Part shown: positions 44,452-54,344 of the stretch, in pieces
Layout: the number at the start of each line of letters is the position of its first letter
Position numbering within the stretch: the first letter of the stretch is position 1
NCBI GenBank assembly: GCA_019635775.1
Contig: JAHBYU010000005.1
Span: forward strand, 185,205 to 249,204
Length of the DNA: 64,000 bases
From: Rhizobiaceae bacterium
GTDB taxonomy: Bacteria > Pseudomonadota > Alphaproteobacteria > Rhizobiales > Rhizobiaceae
Direction of reading: 5' to 3'
Position numbers and translations under genes: made by a program
The notes under the pieces: generated by a model
What the model was told of the DNA's origin: nothing
Database searches by the model: none
What the model saw: only the letters and a program-made list of their open reading frames with translations

Positions 44452-45348
44452 CTATGCGAAGACCAGCGAACGGTGCGCCGCGGTGCCCGCCATCGCGCCG
44501 TCAGCGACGGCGAACGGCACATTGGATGCGGGTCGAGCGACGTCCCCTGCTGCAAAGACCCCTGGAACCGAGGTCTGCTTCATTTCGTCCACCGACAGGA
44601 TCTCCCCGAATGCTCCGGGCATGTGCCGGCACCCAAGCTGACGGCCGATGTCGCTTGACAGGCGGGAGCGCGGCTGGGTGAAGATGCCAGCCAGTTCCGC
44701 GGACCCGCCGTCGGCCAGGGTTATGCTCAATCCGGAATCACGCGATTCGACGGACACGACCGGTCGGCTTTCTACAGTCACGTCGCGCGCGGCCAGTTGC
44801 CGGAGCATCTCGGCGTCGGGCTCGACAACGCCGTTGGTGAAAAACGTCACTGGTCCCCATTCGCGCACGAGCATTGCGTGGTGGAGGGCCACCTCGCCGT
44901 TGGCGGCGACAACGCCGAGCGATCCGCCACCGAACTCGTAGCCGTGGCAATAGGGGCAGTGTGCAACGCGCTTGCCCCACTGCTCCGCCAGACCTGGAAT
45001 GTCCGGCAGTGAATCCACGACCCCATGTGCAAGGATGATGCGGCGCGCGGACAGGCTGTTGCCGTCAGTGCCCAGTATCGAGAATGCATCGACCGAGCCG
45101 GTCGCGCTGGCTGCCCCAGTTTCAGCAAAGCGGACTGTCGGATAGGCGGCGAGCTGACGGCGGGCTTCGGCGAGGATGTCACCGGGAGCGTTGCCGTCCT
45201 GCGCCAGAAAGCCGTGCGAGGCGTGTGCGAAGCGATTGCGTGGCGCGCCCGTATCCATGATGGTGATGCTGCGGCGTGCCCTTGCCAATGGCAGCGCGGC
45301 TGAAAGGCCGGCGAAGCTTCCACCGATGATGGCGACGTCAGTGTCCAT
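44452..45348 (-). CDS. Thioredoxin-reductase-like FAD/NAD(P) oxidoreductase
   Basis: This 298-residue two-dinucleotide-domain flavoprotein has FAD motif IIGGSFAGLSA near the start. The redox pair CPYC in HCPYCHGYEF sits between the two FAD half-domains, as in bacterial thioredoxin reductases. The start at 45348 follows GGAGAAA, and the gene overlaps the Rrf2 regulator by 11 bases. The reductant partner is not encoded nearby. It could reduce a small thiol protein or act as an electrophile-responsive reductase under Rrf2 control. Confidence 0.85.
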   Translation of the reverse strand: MDTDVAIIGGSFAGLSAALPLARARRSITIMDTGAPRNRFAHASHGFLAQDGNAPGDILAEARRQLAAYPTVRFAETGAASATGSVDAFSILGTDGNSLSARRIILAHGVVDSLPDIPGLAEQWGKRVAHCPYCHGYEFGGGSLGVVAANGEVALHHAMLVREWGPVTFFTNGVVEPDAEMLRQLAARDVTVESRPVVSVESRDSGLSITLADGGSAELAGIFTQPRSRLSSDIGRQLGCRHMPGAFGEILSVDEMKQTSVPGVFAAGDVARPASNVPFAVADGAMAGTAAHRSLVFA

Positions 45349-45787
45349 GATGTTTCTCCAGATGGGCTGAGACGCCTTCGCCGCATTGGGCTGCAAGATC
45401 CGCCAGCGTGACGCTTGCAAGGCGCTGTTTCAGAAGGTGTTCGATCTCGTCCTTTACGCCTTCCAGTGTCTGGTTGACGGCGCGCTCGACCAGGCAGCCG
45501 GGGCTCTCCGCTTCCGTGCTGAAAGGCATGAGCTTTTGCTCAAGGGCTTCGGTGATGTCGGCCAGGGTGATGGTGTCGGCCGGGCGCGCCAGCGTCCATC
45601 CGCCACCATGTCCGCGCGACGAGGACAGGATGCCCGCATTTCTCAACCCGGCCACCGTGCGCCGCACGACCACCGGATTGGTGTTCAGCCAGGAGGCGAT
45701 CGCTTCGGATGTCATTGGATGGTCGGGTCGGTGCGCCATGTGGACAAGCGCATGGAGGAAGGCGGAGAGACGGCTGTTTCGTTTCAT
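45338..45787 (-). CDS. Rrf2-family transcriptional regulator
   Basis: This 149-residue winged-helix protein has the Rrf2 pattern SEAIASWLNTNPVVVRRTV and the wing GHGGGWTLARP. It has only two cysteines (PGCLVER and AAQCGEG), not the three clustered ones that bind Fe-S in IscR or NsrR. It is therefore probably a cluster-free, redox- or ligand-sensing type such as YwnA. It is co-transcribed with the flavoprotein behind it and likely represses itself through the TGTAAC inverted repeat at its start codon. Confidence 0.88.
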   Translation of the reverse strand: MKRNSRLSAFLHALVHMAHRPDHPMTSEAIASWLNTNPVVVRRTVAGLRNAGILSSSRGHGGGWTLARPADTITLADITEALEQKLMPFSTEAESPGCLVERAVNQTLEGVKDEIEHLLKQRLASVTLADLAAQCGEGVSAHLEKHHGH

Positions 45788-45805
45788 GTAACAAAAATAG
45801 TTACA
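45787..45805. promoter_or_regulatory. Candidate Rrf2 operator
   Basis: The perfect inverted repeat TGTAAC, seven A/T bases, GTTACA begins at the first base of the Rrf2 start codon. It sits in the 94-base gap shared with the divergent LysR gene. Its position suits autorepression of the Rrf2-flavoprotein pair and perhaps control of the LysR gene. Confidence 0.6.
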
Positions 45806-45881
45806 AAATAGCTTGTGTCAAGTGCCTCAAGCGAAACGGGCTGCCCGTTCCCAACACCGTCGCGCACTGCTATCTGGACGC

Positions 45882-46796
45882 ATGGCCTTTACGATCAGGC
45901 AGCTCCAGTACTTCGTTGCGGTAGCCGAACAGGGCACGGTCTCCCGCGCGGCCCAGAACCTCTCCATCTCGCAGTCGTCCGTCACCGAGGCGATCAAGGA
46001 ACTGGAGAGCGACCTCGGCGTGGCGCTTTTCGACCGCCATCCACGCGGTCTTTCGATCACCCATAGAGGCCACCAGTTCCTGCGTCACGCGACCAAGATA
46101 CTGGCCGACGTTTCCGACGCGCGAAGGACATTCTTCAGCGGGCGGGAAGAGGAGACGACAGGCAAGCTGCAACTTGGCGTCACGTCACTTGTGGCCGGCT
46201 ATGTGCTTTCCGACCTTTTGGCGCGCTACAGGCGAGCGCATCCGGCGGTGGAGGTGTCGGCGATAGAAGACGACGGCGACTACCTGGAACACCTGCTGGT
46301 CGGGGGCAAGCTCGACATCGCGGTGATGGTGACGTCCAACCTGCGCGACCGCATGGCGCTGCAGTCCGAAATCCTCGAAATCTCCGCCTATCGCCTTTGG
46401 CTGCCGCTTGGCCACCCGCTGGCGACGGCGGAGATCATCAATCTGGCCGATGTGGCGACCGAACCGCTGATCATGCTGACGGTCGATGAAATCGAGGAAA
46501 ATACCGGCAAGCTGCTGGCCGCCCTTGGCACACGTCCGCATGTTGCCTTCCGCACACGATCCGTGGAGGCGGTACGCAGTCTGGTCGCCACCGGAGCAGG
46601 CGTGGCGCTCTTGCCAGATCTTGTCTATCGCCCCTGGTCGCTGGAAGGAGATCGCATCGAATCCCGTGACATCTCTGGTGCGCTTCCTGTCGTGCAGGTA
46701 GGCATGGTCTGGCGGCGCGGCTCCGGGTTGCCGCAGGCAGCCCGCGACTTCATAGGCATCGCGCAAGCGCAAAGAACCGTGCGACAGCGGGCTTGA
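45882..46796 (+). CDS. LysR-family regulator
   Basis: This 304-residue protein starts at 45882 (MAFTIRQLQYF); the earlier frame is arginine-rich and not family-like. Helix-turn-helix: GTVSRAAQNLSISQSSVTEAIKELE. The effector domain shows the usual LGVTSLVAGYVLSD start. It lies 124 bases ahead of the polyamine-type ABC operon on the same strand and is the best candidate to control it. Confidence 0.88.
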   Translation: MAFTIRQLQYFVAVAEQGTVSRAAQNLSISQSSVTEAIKELESDLGVALFDRHPRGLSITHRGHQFLRHATKILADVSDARRTFFSGREEETTGKLQLGVTSLVAGYVLSDLLARYRRAHPAVEVSAIEDDGDYLEHLLVGGKLDIAVMVTSNLRDRMALQSEILEISAYRLWLPLGHPLATAEIINLADVATEPLIMLTVDEIEENTGKLLAALGTRPHVAFRTRSVEAVRSLVATGAGVALLPDLVYRPWSLEGDRIESRDISGALPVVQVGMVWRRGSGLPQAARDFIGIAQAQRTVRQRA

Positions 46797-46855
46797 TATC
46801 GGAAATACCGATATCGTCCTTCTGATAAATGAATTTGCGAAAGCTGGGCTTTCGC
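46795..46855. repeat. Two perfect inverted repeats ahead of the polyamine-type operon
   Basis: GATATCGG, five bases, CCGATATC covers 46795-46815 and overlaps the LysR stop codon. GCGAAAGC, TGG, GCTTTCGC covers 46837-46855. The first could be an operator or the LysR terminator. The second is a tight hairpin in the likely leader of the binding-protein gene. Both lie upstream of the ATG at 46921. Confidence 0.55.
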
Positions 46856-46920
46856 GTCACGTTTCTCATAGGGTTCGAGCCGTCGCTGGAGAACGGCCCC
46901 TGCAAATGGGAGACGTCACC

Positions 46921-48078
46921 ATGAAATCTATGCTGAAGTCCTGTACCGCCCTGGCGCTTGCCGTGAGTTTTTCAGGCCAGGCCATAGCGCAGATAAAGGA
47001 GATCGGTCCCGGGGAGGGACAGGTCAACATCGTCGCCTGGCCGGGCTATATCGAGCGCGGCGAGACCGACAAGGCCTTCGACTGGGTCACCAAGTTCGAG
47101 GAAAAGACGGGCTGCAAGGTCAACGTCAAAACCGCGAATACCTCGGACGAGATGGTTGCGCTTATGAACGAGGGCGGGTTCGACCTCGTCACCGCTTCGG
47201 GCGACTCCTCGCTGCGCATGGTTGCCGGCAAGCGCGTTCAGCCCATCAACATAGACCTCATCGCAAGCTGGTCGACTGTCGACGACCGGCTGAAGGACGC
47301 CCCCTGGCATACCGTGGACGGCGTTCATTATGGCGTTCCCTACATGTGGGGCCCGAATGTCCTCATGTACAACACCAATGTCATCAAGTCCGAGCCGACC
47401 TCGTGGAAGGTTGTTTTCGAGGAAATGACGCTTGACGACGGAAAGTCCAACAAGGGTCGCGTACAGGCCTATGACGGACCGATCCATATCGCGGATGCCG
47501 CGCTCTACCTGATGACCCACAAGCCGGACCTCGGCATCAAGAGCCCCTATGAATTGAATGAAGACCAGTACAAGGCCGCGCTGGACCTGCTGCGCGAACA
47601 GCGCAAGCTCGTCGGCCGTTACTGGCATGACGCCTTCATCCAGATCGATGACTTCAAGAACGAAGGCGTTGTCGCTTCCGGTTCGTGGCCCTTCCAGGTC
47701 AATCTGCTGAAGGCTGACAAGCAGCCCGTCGCCTCGGTGTTCCCTGAGGAGGGCGTGACGGGATGGGCCGACACGACCCTGATGCATGTCGATGCCGCCA
47801 ACCCGAACTGCTCGTATATGTGGATGGAGCATACGCTGTCGTCGAATCTGCAGAGCGATCTGGCCGTCTGGTTCGGCGCCAACCCCTCTGTGCCCGCCGC
47901 CTGCACAAACGGCAGCGGCATGTCCACCAAGGAAAGCTGCACCGGCAATGGCTTTGACAACTTCGAGAAGGTGCAGTTCTGGACGACGCCGACCACCAAG
48001 TGCGCCAGCCAGAACGACCAGTGCGTTCCCTATTATCGCTGGGTATCCGACTATATCGGCGTGATTGGCGGACGCTGA
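46921..48078 (+). CDS. Polyamine-type ABC transporter substrate-binding protein
   Basis: This 385-residue periplasmic PotD-like protein has a signal peptide (MKSMLKSCTALALAVSFSGQAIA). The mature part begins with QVNIVAWPGYIERG and has a Trp/Asp-rich ligand region. Four cysteines in the C-terminal part (ACTNG, ESCTG, KCASQNDQC) could form two disulfides. An ATG at 46906 is the alternative start, but 46921 gives the clean signal peptide. The operon ends in an aminoaldehyde dehydrogenase, so putrescine or a related amine is the likely ligand. Confidence 0.9.
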   Translation: MKSMLKSCTALALAVSFSGQAIAQIKEIGPGEGQVNIVAWPGYIERGETDKAFDWVTKFEEKTGCKVNVKTANTSDEMVALMNEGGFDLVTASGDSSLRMVAGKRVQPINIDLIASWSTVDDRLKDAPWHTVDGVHYGVPYMWGPNVLMYNTNVIKSEPTSWKVVFEEMTLDDGKSNKGRVQAYDGPIHIADAALYLMTHKPDLGIKSPYELNEDQYKAALDLLREQRKLVGRYWHDAFIQIDDFKNEGVVASGSWPFQVNLLKADKQPVASVFPEEGVTGWADTTLMHVDAANPNCSYMWMEHTLSSNLQSDLAVWFGANPSVPAACTNGSGMSTKESCTGNGFDNFEKVQFWTTPTTKCASQNDQCVPYYRWVSDYIGVIGGR

Positions 48079-48092
48079 AGCGTCGCTGCGGG

Positions 48093-48148
48093 GCCCTCCT
48101 CTTAGTGGGGAGGGCGATCGCACCACGGCGGCGGGAAACCCGCCGCCG
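48093..48148 (+). repeat. Two GC-rich hairpins between binding-protein and ATPase genes
   Basis: GCCCTCC/GGAGGGC (48093-48099 with 48109-48115) and the ten-base arms CGGCGGCGGG/CCCGCCGCCG with an AAA loop (48126-48135 with 48139-48148) lie in the 153-base gap. They likely stabilise the binding-protein message and reduce read-through. No T-run follows. Confidence 0.6.
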
Positions 48149-48231
48149 CAGTCCTGAGCCGGTCTGGCTGCTTCCTGACGTCCGGGGCAGCAAACGAGGC
48201 TGATTGATTCAGCAGGGACGAATGCCAGCAC

Positions 48232-49227
48232 ATGACCATTGCCGTTTCCTTCAAGAAGGTATCGCGACACTTCGGCTCCGTTCGCGCCGTCGATGCGGTG
48301 GACCTCGACATTGGCGAAGGCGAGTTCTTCGCAATGCTTGGACCGTCTGGTTCGGGCAAGACCACCTGCCTGCGTCTCATTGCCGGCTTCGAGCAGCCTA
48401 CCTCGGGCCGCATCGAGATAGTCGGCGAACAGGCGGAAGGCGTTCCGCCCTATCGCCGCAACGTCAACACCGTCTTTCAGGACTACGCGCTGTTCCCGCA
48501 CCTCAGCGTGCTGGACAACGTCGCCTATGGCCTGATGGTCAGGGGCGTGGACAAGGCGCAACGCCACCGCGAGGCCGAATCGGCGCTCGAACTGGTGAAG
48601 CTTCCCGGCTACGGAACGCGCCGGCCGGGGCAGCTCTCGGGCGGCCAGCGCCAGCGCGTGGCGCTTGCCCGCGCGCTCGTGAACCGCCCCAAGGTCCTGC
48701 TTCTTGACGAGCCACTCGGAGCACTCGACCTCAAGCTGCGCGAAAACATGCAGGAGGAACTGAAGAGCCTGCAGAAGTCACTCGGCATCACTTTCGTGTT
48801 CGTCACCCACGACCAGGGCGAAGCGCTCTCGATGGCAAACCGCGTCGCTGTCTTCGACCACGGCAGGATCATGCAGATCGGTTCGCCGGAGGAGATCTAT
48901 CAACGTCCGAATTCGCGCTTCGTGGCGGATTTCGTAGGCTCCTCCAACGTATTGCCGCCTGATTTCGTCGCCCGTCATGGCGGCGAACGTCGTTGGGCCA
49001 GCCTGCGGCCCGAGGCCGTTCGCATTGTCGAGGGAGAGGCGGGGTCGCTCGAAGCGAAGGTCGTTTCCCGCTCCTACATGGGCGGGACGACACGCCTTGG
49101 CCTCGATGTCGACGGTCAGCGGATATACGCGCTGGTTCCTGCCGGTCACACCCTTCCCGCTGAAGGCCAGGCCATCCGTATAGGCTTCACACCGAACGAT
49201 CTGCACCTGATGGATGAAGCGCAATGA
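48232..49227 (+). CDS. Polyamine-type ABC transporter ATPase
   Basis: This 331-residue PotA-like ATPase has Walker A GPSGSGKTTCL, signature LSGGQRQRVALARA, Walker B VLLLDEPLGALD and the H-loop VTHDQGEALSM. A C-terminal TOBE domain follows (about 240-330). It powers uptake with the two permeases behind it. The 5' end has only a weak ribosome site. Its stop overlaps the next start by 4 bases. Confidence 0.94.
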   Translation: MTIAVSFKKVSRHFGSVRAVDAVDLDIGEGEFFAMLGPSGSGKTTCLRLIAGFEQPTSGRIEIVGEQAEGVPPYRRNVNTVFQDYALFPHLSVLDNVAYGLMVRGVDKAQRHREAESALELVKLPGYGTRRPGQLSGGQRQRVALARALVNRPKVLLLDEPLGALDLKLRENMQEELKSLQKSLGITFVFVTHDQGEALSMANRVAVFDHGRIMQIGSPEEIYQRPNSRFVADFVGSSNVLPPDFVARHGGERRWASLRPEAVRIVEGEAGSLEAKVVSRSYMGGTTRLGLDVDGQRIYALVPAGHTLPAEGQAIRIGFTPNDLHLMDEAQ

Positions 49228-50192
49228 GCGCGGCAGACGCCACTGCCGGACGCGCTGCGGGTGCTATCCTGCCTGAGACGGGTGGCTTTGGCGGCGCGCT
49301 GTCGGACCTTTTCTGGCGGCGGCCAAAGGTCCTGCTTCTTTTGATGCTTCTGCCGCCCGTTCTTTGGCTGGGCGTCGTCTATCTTGGATCGCTTTTTGCC
49401 CTTCTCTTGCAGAGCTTCTTCTCCATCGACGAATTTTCGGGACTGATCAACCGGGAGTTCACGCTGAAGACCTATGCGGAACTGTTTCGCCCGGCCAATC
49501 TCGACATCATCATGCGCACCGTCACCATGGCGGCATGCGTCACCATCGCGTCGGCGATCGTCGCCTTCCCGATCGCCTACTATGCGGCTCGATACGCGCG
49601 GGGGAAGTGGAAGGCGCTTTTCTACATCGGCATCATGCTGCCGTTGTGGTCCAGCTACCTCGTCAAGGTCTACGCCTGGAAGCTGATCCTCGCCAAGGAA
49701 GGCATCCTGACCTGGTTCCTAGGCAAGCTGCATCTTCAATGGCTGCTCGACGCCTGGTTGTCGCTGCCGATCGTCGGCGGCAATTCCCTGTCGGTCTCCT
49801 TTACCGGCACCTTCATCGTCTTCGTTTATGTCTGGCTGCCCTTCATGATCCTGCCCATTCAGGCGGCGCTGGAGCGCGTGCCCGGCAACCTGATAGAGGC
49901 CTCCTCGGACCTCGGCGCAAATCCCGCACAGACGTTTCGCAATGTGCTCTTTCCCCTTGCGCTGCCCGGCATCGTCGCAGGCTCGATCTTCACCTTCTCC
50001 CTGACACTTGGTGACTACATCATCCCGCAGATCATAGGCACCTCGCGCCTGTTTATCGGGCAGGCGGTCTATGCGCATCAGGGTACCGCAGGAAACATCC
50101 CGCTTGCGGCCGCCTTCACGGTGGTGCCGATCGTCGTGATGGGTTTCTATCTTTGGGGAGCGAAGAGACTGGGGGCTTTCGATGCGCTCTGA
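49224..50192 (+). CDS. Polyamine-type ABC transporter permease (PotB-like)
   Basis: This 322-residue inner-membrane protein has six core helices. The permease-ATPase coupling loop [25 protein letters not shown] is the EAA motif near residues 230-254. The N-terminal 40 residues are an extra cytoplasmic segment rich in Gly/Ala. It overlaps the ATPase gene by 4 bases and the next permease by 11. Confidence 0.93.
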   Translation: MSAADATAGRAAGAILPETGGFGGALSDLFWRRPKVLLLLMLLPPVLWLGVVYLGSLFALLLQSFFSIDEFSGLINREFTLKTYAELFRPANLDIIMRTVTMAACVTIASAIVAFPIAYYAARYARGKWKALFYIGIMLPLWSSYLVKVYAWKLILAKEGILTWFLGKLHLQWLLDAWLSLPIVGGNSLSVSFTGTFIVFVYVWLPFMILPIQAALERVPGNLIEASSDLGANPAQTFRNVLFPLALPGIVAGSIFTFSLTLGDYIIPQIIGTSRLFIGQAVYAHQGTAGNIPLAAAFTVVPIVVMGFYLWGAKRLGAFDAL

Positions 50193-50994
50193 TCTTCAAC
50201 GCGCACCCCTTTCGCTCAAGGTGGCGGCAACCGCGGGCCTTCTGTTCCTGCACGTGCCGATCCTGCTGATCTTCGTCTATGCCTTCACGACGGAGGAAAA
50301 GAGCTACCAGTGGCCTCCGCCCGGCTTCACGACACAATGGCTTGCCGTGACATGGAACAGAGGCGACGTCTGGCAGGCGCTCGGCCTGTCGGTTCAGGTC
50401 GCCGCTATCTCCACGGTGATCGCGCTCGTGCTGGGAACGCTGTGCGCTGCCGCCATCAGTGGGTCGCGGTTCTTCGGACGCGAGGTGATTTCGCTGCTCG
50501 TCATCCTTCCCATCGCGCTGCCGGGCATCATCACCGGCATTTCCCTCCGTTCGGCCTTCAATCTGATGGAGATTCCGTTCTCGATGTGGACGATCATCCT
50601 CGGCCACGCGACGTTCTGTGTGGTCGTCGTCTACAACAACGCGGTCGCGCGTTTCAGGCGGGTTTCCGGTTCGCTTGTCGAGGCGTCGATGGACCTCGGC
50701 GCCAACAGTTTCCAGACCTTCCGCTACTGCATCCTGCCCAACATTGGCACGGCGCTGGTCGCAGGCGGCATGCTCGCCTTCGCGCTTTCCTTCGATGAGG
50801 TCATCGTCACCACCTTTACGGCAGGCCAGCAGCAGACGTTGCCAATCTGGATGCTCGAGGAACTGGTGCGGCCGCGCCAGCGCCCTGTCACGAACGTTGT
50901 CGCGATGGTGGTCGTGCTGGTCACGCTGCTTCCCATTCTCGCCGCCTATTACCTGACCCGAGACGGCGACCAGATCGCCGGTTCCGGCAAATAA
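50182..50994 (+). CDS. Polyamine-type ABC transporter permease (PotC-like)
   Basis: This 270-residue permease has six helices and the EAA loop [22 protein letters not shown]. It pairs with the preceding permease to form the channel of the polyamine-type importer. Its start lies inside the previous gene, so translation is coupled. Confidence 0.93.
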   Translation: MRSDLQRAPLSLKVAATAGLLFLHVPILLIFVYAFTTEEKSYQWPPPGFTTQWLAVTWNRGDVWQALGLSVQVAAISTVIALVLGTLCAAAISGSRFFGREVISLLVILPIALPGIITGISLRSAFNLMEIPFSMWTIILGHATFCVVVVYNNAVARFRRVSGSLVEASMDLGANSFQTFRYCILPNIGTALVAGGMLAFALSFDEVIVTTFTAGQQQTLPIWMLEELVRPRQRPVTNVVAMVVVLVTLLPILAAYYLTRDGDQIAGSGK

Positions 50995-51012
50995 CCGATC
51001 AAGGAGGAGTTC

Positions 51013-52440
51013 ATGCAAACCCAGATGCTCATAGGGTCGAAGTTCGAAGCCGGCACGGAAACGGCAGAGGCCGTTCTCAATCCCCGAACCGGTGCGACGA
51101 TCCTCGACCTGCCGGAGGCGTCAAAGTCGCAGATCGACGCAGCCGTCGCCGCGGCAGAGAAGGCGTTCGCGACCTGGTCGCGCACCACGCCGGCACAACG
51201 CTCCGGCTATCTACTCAAGATCGCGGAGAAGATCGAGGCTGAAGCCGAGGATTTCGCGAGATTGGAGGCGTTGAACTGCGGCAAGCCGATCAACGCGGTG
51301 CTCAACGACGAGATTCCCGCGATTGTCGATTGCTACCGTTTCTTCGCCGGTGCGGTTCGCTCGATGCCGGGGCAGGTCGCCGGTGAATATCTGTCCGGCC
51401 ACACCTCGATGATCCGCCGCGATCCGATCGGCATCGTCGCTTCCATCGCACCGTGGAACTATCCGCTGATGATGATGGCGTGGAAGCTTGCGCCGGCCAT
51501 CGGCGGCGGCAACACCGTCGTGTTCAAGCCTTCCGAGCAGACGCCGCTTACCGCACTCAAGCTTGCCGGCATTCTGGCGGACGTCCTGCCGGAGGGCGTG
51601 GTCAATGTCGTGCTGGGGCGCGGCAATTCGGTCGGTAACGCGCTGATAAATCATCCCAAGATCAACATGATCTCGATCACGGGCGATGTCGCGACCGGCA
51701 AGAAGGTGCTGGAAGCAGCCGCGAAGTCGGTCAAGCGCACGCATCTGGAACTCGGCGGCAAGGCGCCGGTCATCGTCTTCGACGACGCCGACATCGATGC
51801 CGTGGTCAACGGACTGCGTGCCTTCGGCTACTATAACGCCGGGCAGGACTGCACCGCCGCTTGCCGCGTCTATGCCGGCGCGAAGGTCTATGACAGGCTG
51901 GTGGCCGATCTCTCGGCGGCGGCCTCTTCCCTGAAATACAACCTCGCGGACGACACCGAAAACGAGATCGGACCATTGATCTCCAAGCGCCAGCGCGACC
52001 GGGTGGCTTCCTTCGTCGAACGCGCCTCGGAATTGAAACACATCGAGATCACTACCGGCGGAAAGCCGGGCGACGGCACGGGCTTCTATTACCAGCCGAC
52101 CGTCGTTGCGGGCGCGCTTCAGGAAGACGAGATCGTGCGCCGGGAAGTTTTCGGCCCCGTGGTTTCGGTGACCCGTTTCTCGGATGTGGACGAGGCGGTC
52201 AACTGGGCAAACGACAGCGACTACGGTCTGGCGTCTTCCGTGTGGACGAAGGACGTCTCGCGCGCCATGTCGACGGCTGCGCGGCTGCAATATGGCTGTA
52301 CCTGGATCAACACGCATTTCATGCTGACCAACGAGATGCCGCATGGCGGACTCAAGCAGTCAGGCTACGGCAAGGACATGTCGCTTTATGCGCTGGAGGA
52401 CTACACCGCCGTGCGTCACGTGATGATCGCCCACGGCTGA
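51013..52440 (+). CDS. Gamma-aminobutyraldehyde dehydrogenase-like enzyme
   Basis: This 475-residue aldehyde dehydrogenase has conserved Asn149 (APWNYPL), Lys172 (FKPSEQ), general base Glu246 (LELGGKAP) and nucleophile Cys280 (GQDCTAA). GQDCTAACR and the overall layout match PatD/PuuC-type enzymes that oxidise 4-aminobutanal from putrescine to GABA with NAD+. It has a strong AAGGAGGAG site and follows the ABC transporter by 18 bases, which links uptake to breakdown. A putrescine transaminase is not in the window. Confidence 0.9.
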   Translation: MQTQMLIGSKFEAGTETAEAVLNPRTGATILDLPEASKSQIDAAVAAAEKAFATWSRTTPAQRSGYLLKIAEKIEAEAEDFARLEALNCGKPINAVLNDEIPAIVDCYRFFAGAVRSMPGQVAGEYLSGHTSMIRRDPIGIVASIAPWNYPLMMMAWKLAPAIGGGNTVVFKPSEQTPLTALKLAGILADVLPEGVVNVVLGRGNSVGNALINHPKINMISITGDVATGKKVLEAAAKSVKRTHLELGGKAPVIVFDDADIDAVVNGLRAFGYYNAGQDCTAACRVYAGAKVYDRLVADLSAAASSLKYNLADDTENEIGPLISKRQRDRVASFVERASELKHIEITTGGKPGDGTGFYYQPTVVAGALQEDEIVRREVFGPVVSVTRFSDVDEAVNWANDSDYGLASSVWTKDVSRAMSTAARLQYGCTWINTHFMLTNEMPHGGLKQSGYGKDMSLYALEDYTAVRHVMIAHG

Positions 52441-52466
52441 TCGCCAAGCGACCGGACCACATCAAC

Positions 52467-52498
52467 AAAAAAGGGCACGCGATTGCGTGCCCTTTTTT
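52467..52498. terminator. Bidirectional rho-independent terminator
   Basis: AAAAAAGGGCACGC, loop GATT, GCGTGCCCTTTTTT is a perfect 14-base stem with an A-run on one side and a T-run on the other. It ends both the polyamine-type operon (plus) and the yidC transcript (minus). Confidence 0.95.
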
Positions 52499-52517
52499 GT
52501 TTCCGGTCCAGGCCCAC

Positions 52518-54332
52518 CTACTCGGCGGGCTTGGGCTTCTTCTTGAACATTGCGATGAGGTTATCCCAGAGTTCGATCTTCGCGCCCTGGCGCTTCATGA
52601 TGACTCCCTGCTGGACGATCGACAGGAAGTTGTTCCAGGCCCAGTAGATCACAAGGCCGGCCGGGAAGGACGCCAGCATGAAGGTGAAGATAAGCGGCAT
52701 CCAGTTGAAGATCATCGCCTGTGTCGGATCTGGAGGCGTCGGGTTCATGCGCATCTGGAGGAACATCGTAATGCCCATGATCAGTGGCCAGACGCCGATC
52801 ATCAGGAAAGCCGGCACCGCAAAGGGCAGCAATCCGAACAGGTTGAAGATGGAAGTCGGATCGGGCGCCGCAAGGTCCTGTATCCAGCCAAAGAACGGCG
52901 CGTGGCGCATCTCGATGGTGACGTAAAGGACCTTGTAAAGAGCGAAGAAGACCGGGATCTGCACAAGGACGGGCCAGCAGCCGGCGATCGGATTGATCTT
53001 CTCGGTCTTGTAAAGCTCCATCATGGCCTGCTGTTGCTTCATCTTGTCGTCCGCGTATTTCTCGCGGATTTCCAGCATCTTGGGCTGCACGACCTTCATC
53101 TTCGCCATCGACTTGTAGGACTTGTTGGCGAGCGGGAAGAAGATCGCCTTCACCACCACGGTCGTGGCGAGGATGGCCAGGCCGAAATTACCGAGCAGCC
53201 GGTAGAGCCAGTCGATGAGATAGAACATGGGCTTGGTGATGAAGTAGAACCAGCCCCAGTCGATGAGCAGTTCGAACTGTCGGATGTTGCGATCCGTCTC
53301 GTAGGCCTGGATCTTTCCGACTTCCTTGGCCCCGGCAAACACCAGGGTTTCAAGCGTGGCCGACTGGCCGACAGGCACAGCGACCGGATCGGTAAGGTAG
53401 TCCGCCTGATAGCGCGGGCGGCCGTCATCGAAATAGGAGAAGCGTGGCTGGAATGGCTGTTTGCCCGGCGGCACGAGTGTCGCTGCCCAGTACTTGTCAG
53501 TAATTCCGAGCCAGCCATCGCTCGACTTTCCCGGTACGATCTGCTTGTCGTCCTCGATAGAACCGTAGCTGATCTCCTGCAGGCCTTCCTCTCCGGTGAC
53601 ACCGATCAGGCCCTCATGGAGCACGTAGGTCGAGGAGTGCAGCGGCTTGTCGAACCGGGTAATGCGCCCATATGCGGAAAGCGCAACGTCGCTGGTGCCG
53701 GCGTTCGACACAGTGTCGCTCACGGTGAACATGTAGTTCTGGTCGACCGCGATCGTACGCTTGAAGGTCAGGCCCTTGTCGTTGACATAGGTGAGGGTGA
53801 CGGGCGTTGTCGGCGTCAGCGTGGCGTTGCCGTCGACTGTCCAGACGGTATCCGGGCCGGGTACGGAGCCGGTGGCATCGTTGCCCACGAAGCCGATCTC
53901 GCCATAGAATCCCGCAGGAAGCTGCTGCGGGTTCAGCAGTTCGATAATGGGCGAATCCGGGTCAACGGTGACGCGGTAATGCTTGAGGCTGATGTCGTCG
54001 ATGCGCGCGCCGGTCAGGTTGATAGAACCCTTGAGGCTCGGCGTATCAAGTGCGACGCGACCGGAAGAGGCGATGGCCTGGGCCCGATCCGCCACGGCAG
54101 GCTGTGCCGGCGTACCTGGAATTCCGGCCTGTGGCGGCTGACCCTGCGCAGCAGGCGTCGCCGGCGTGGCGGGCTGGCCGGCGACATCTTGCCCGCCTCC
54201 AATGCGCTCCTGCTCGATCCGCGCGGCCTCGCGTTCGCGTTCGATCTTCGGATTCATGTAGAAGACCTGCCAGAGCGTCAGGATCAGCACCGAAAGCGCA
54301 ATGGTGATGAAGAAATTCCGGTTGTTTTCCAT
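52518..54332 (-). CDS. yidC: Membrane protein insertase YidC
   Basis: This 604-residue inner-membrane protein has an N-terminal anchor (ITIALSVLILTLWQVFYM), a Pro/Ala/Gln-rich linker, a large periplasmic beta-sandwich (about 90-330) and five core helices at the C-terminus with LFPLANKSYKSMAKMK and a basic tail (MFKKKPKPAE). It inserts membrane proteins alone or with SecYEG. It follows rnpA by 12 bases in the classic rpmH-rnpA-yidC order. No yidD lies between rnpA and yidC, unlike many bacteria. Confidence 0.97.
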   Translation of the reverse strand: MENNRNFFITIALSVLILTLWQVFYMNPKIEREREAARIEQERIGGGQDVAGQPATPATPAAQGQPPQAGIPGTPAQPAVADRAQAIASSGRVALDTPSLKGSINLTGARIDDISLKHYRVTVDPDSPIIELLNPQQLPAGFYGEIGFVGNDATGSVPGPDTVWTVDGNATLTPTTPVTLTYVNDKGLTFKRTIAVDQNYMFTVSDTVSNAGTSDVALSAYGRITRFDKPLHSSTYVLHEGLIGVTGEEGLQEISYGSIEDDKQIVPGKSSDGWLGITDKYWAATLVPPGKQPFQPRFSYFDDGRPRYQADYLTDPVAVPVGQSATLETLVFAGAKEVGKIQAYETDRNIRQFELLIDWGWFYFITKPMFYLIDWLYRLLGNFGLAILATTVVVKAIFFPLANKSYKSMAKMKVVQPKMLEIREKYADDKMKQQQAMMELYKTEKINPIAGCWPVLVQIPVFFALYKVLYVTIEMRHAPFFGWIQDLAAPDPTSIFNLFGLLPFAVPAFLMIGVWPLIMGITMFLQMRMNPTPPDPTQAMIFNWMPLIFTFMLASFPAGLVIYWAWNNFLSIVQQGVIMKRQGAKIELWDNLIAMFKKKPKPAE

Positions 54333-54344
54333 CCGTATGGGATC

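Noticed and set aside
46972-48567. 531-residue minus-strand open frame
   Set aside because: Antisense to the polyamine-type binding protein and the start of the ATPase gene; no motifs or ribosome site.
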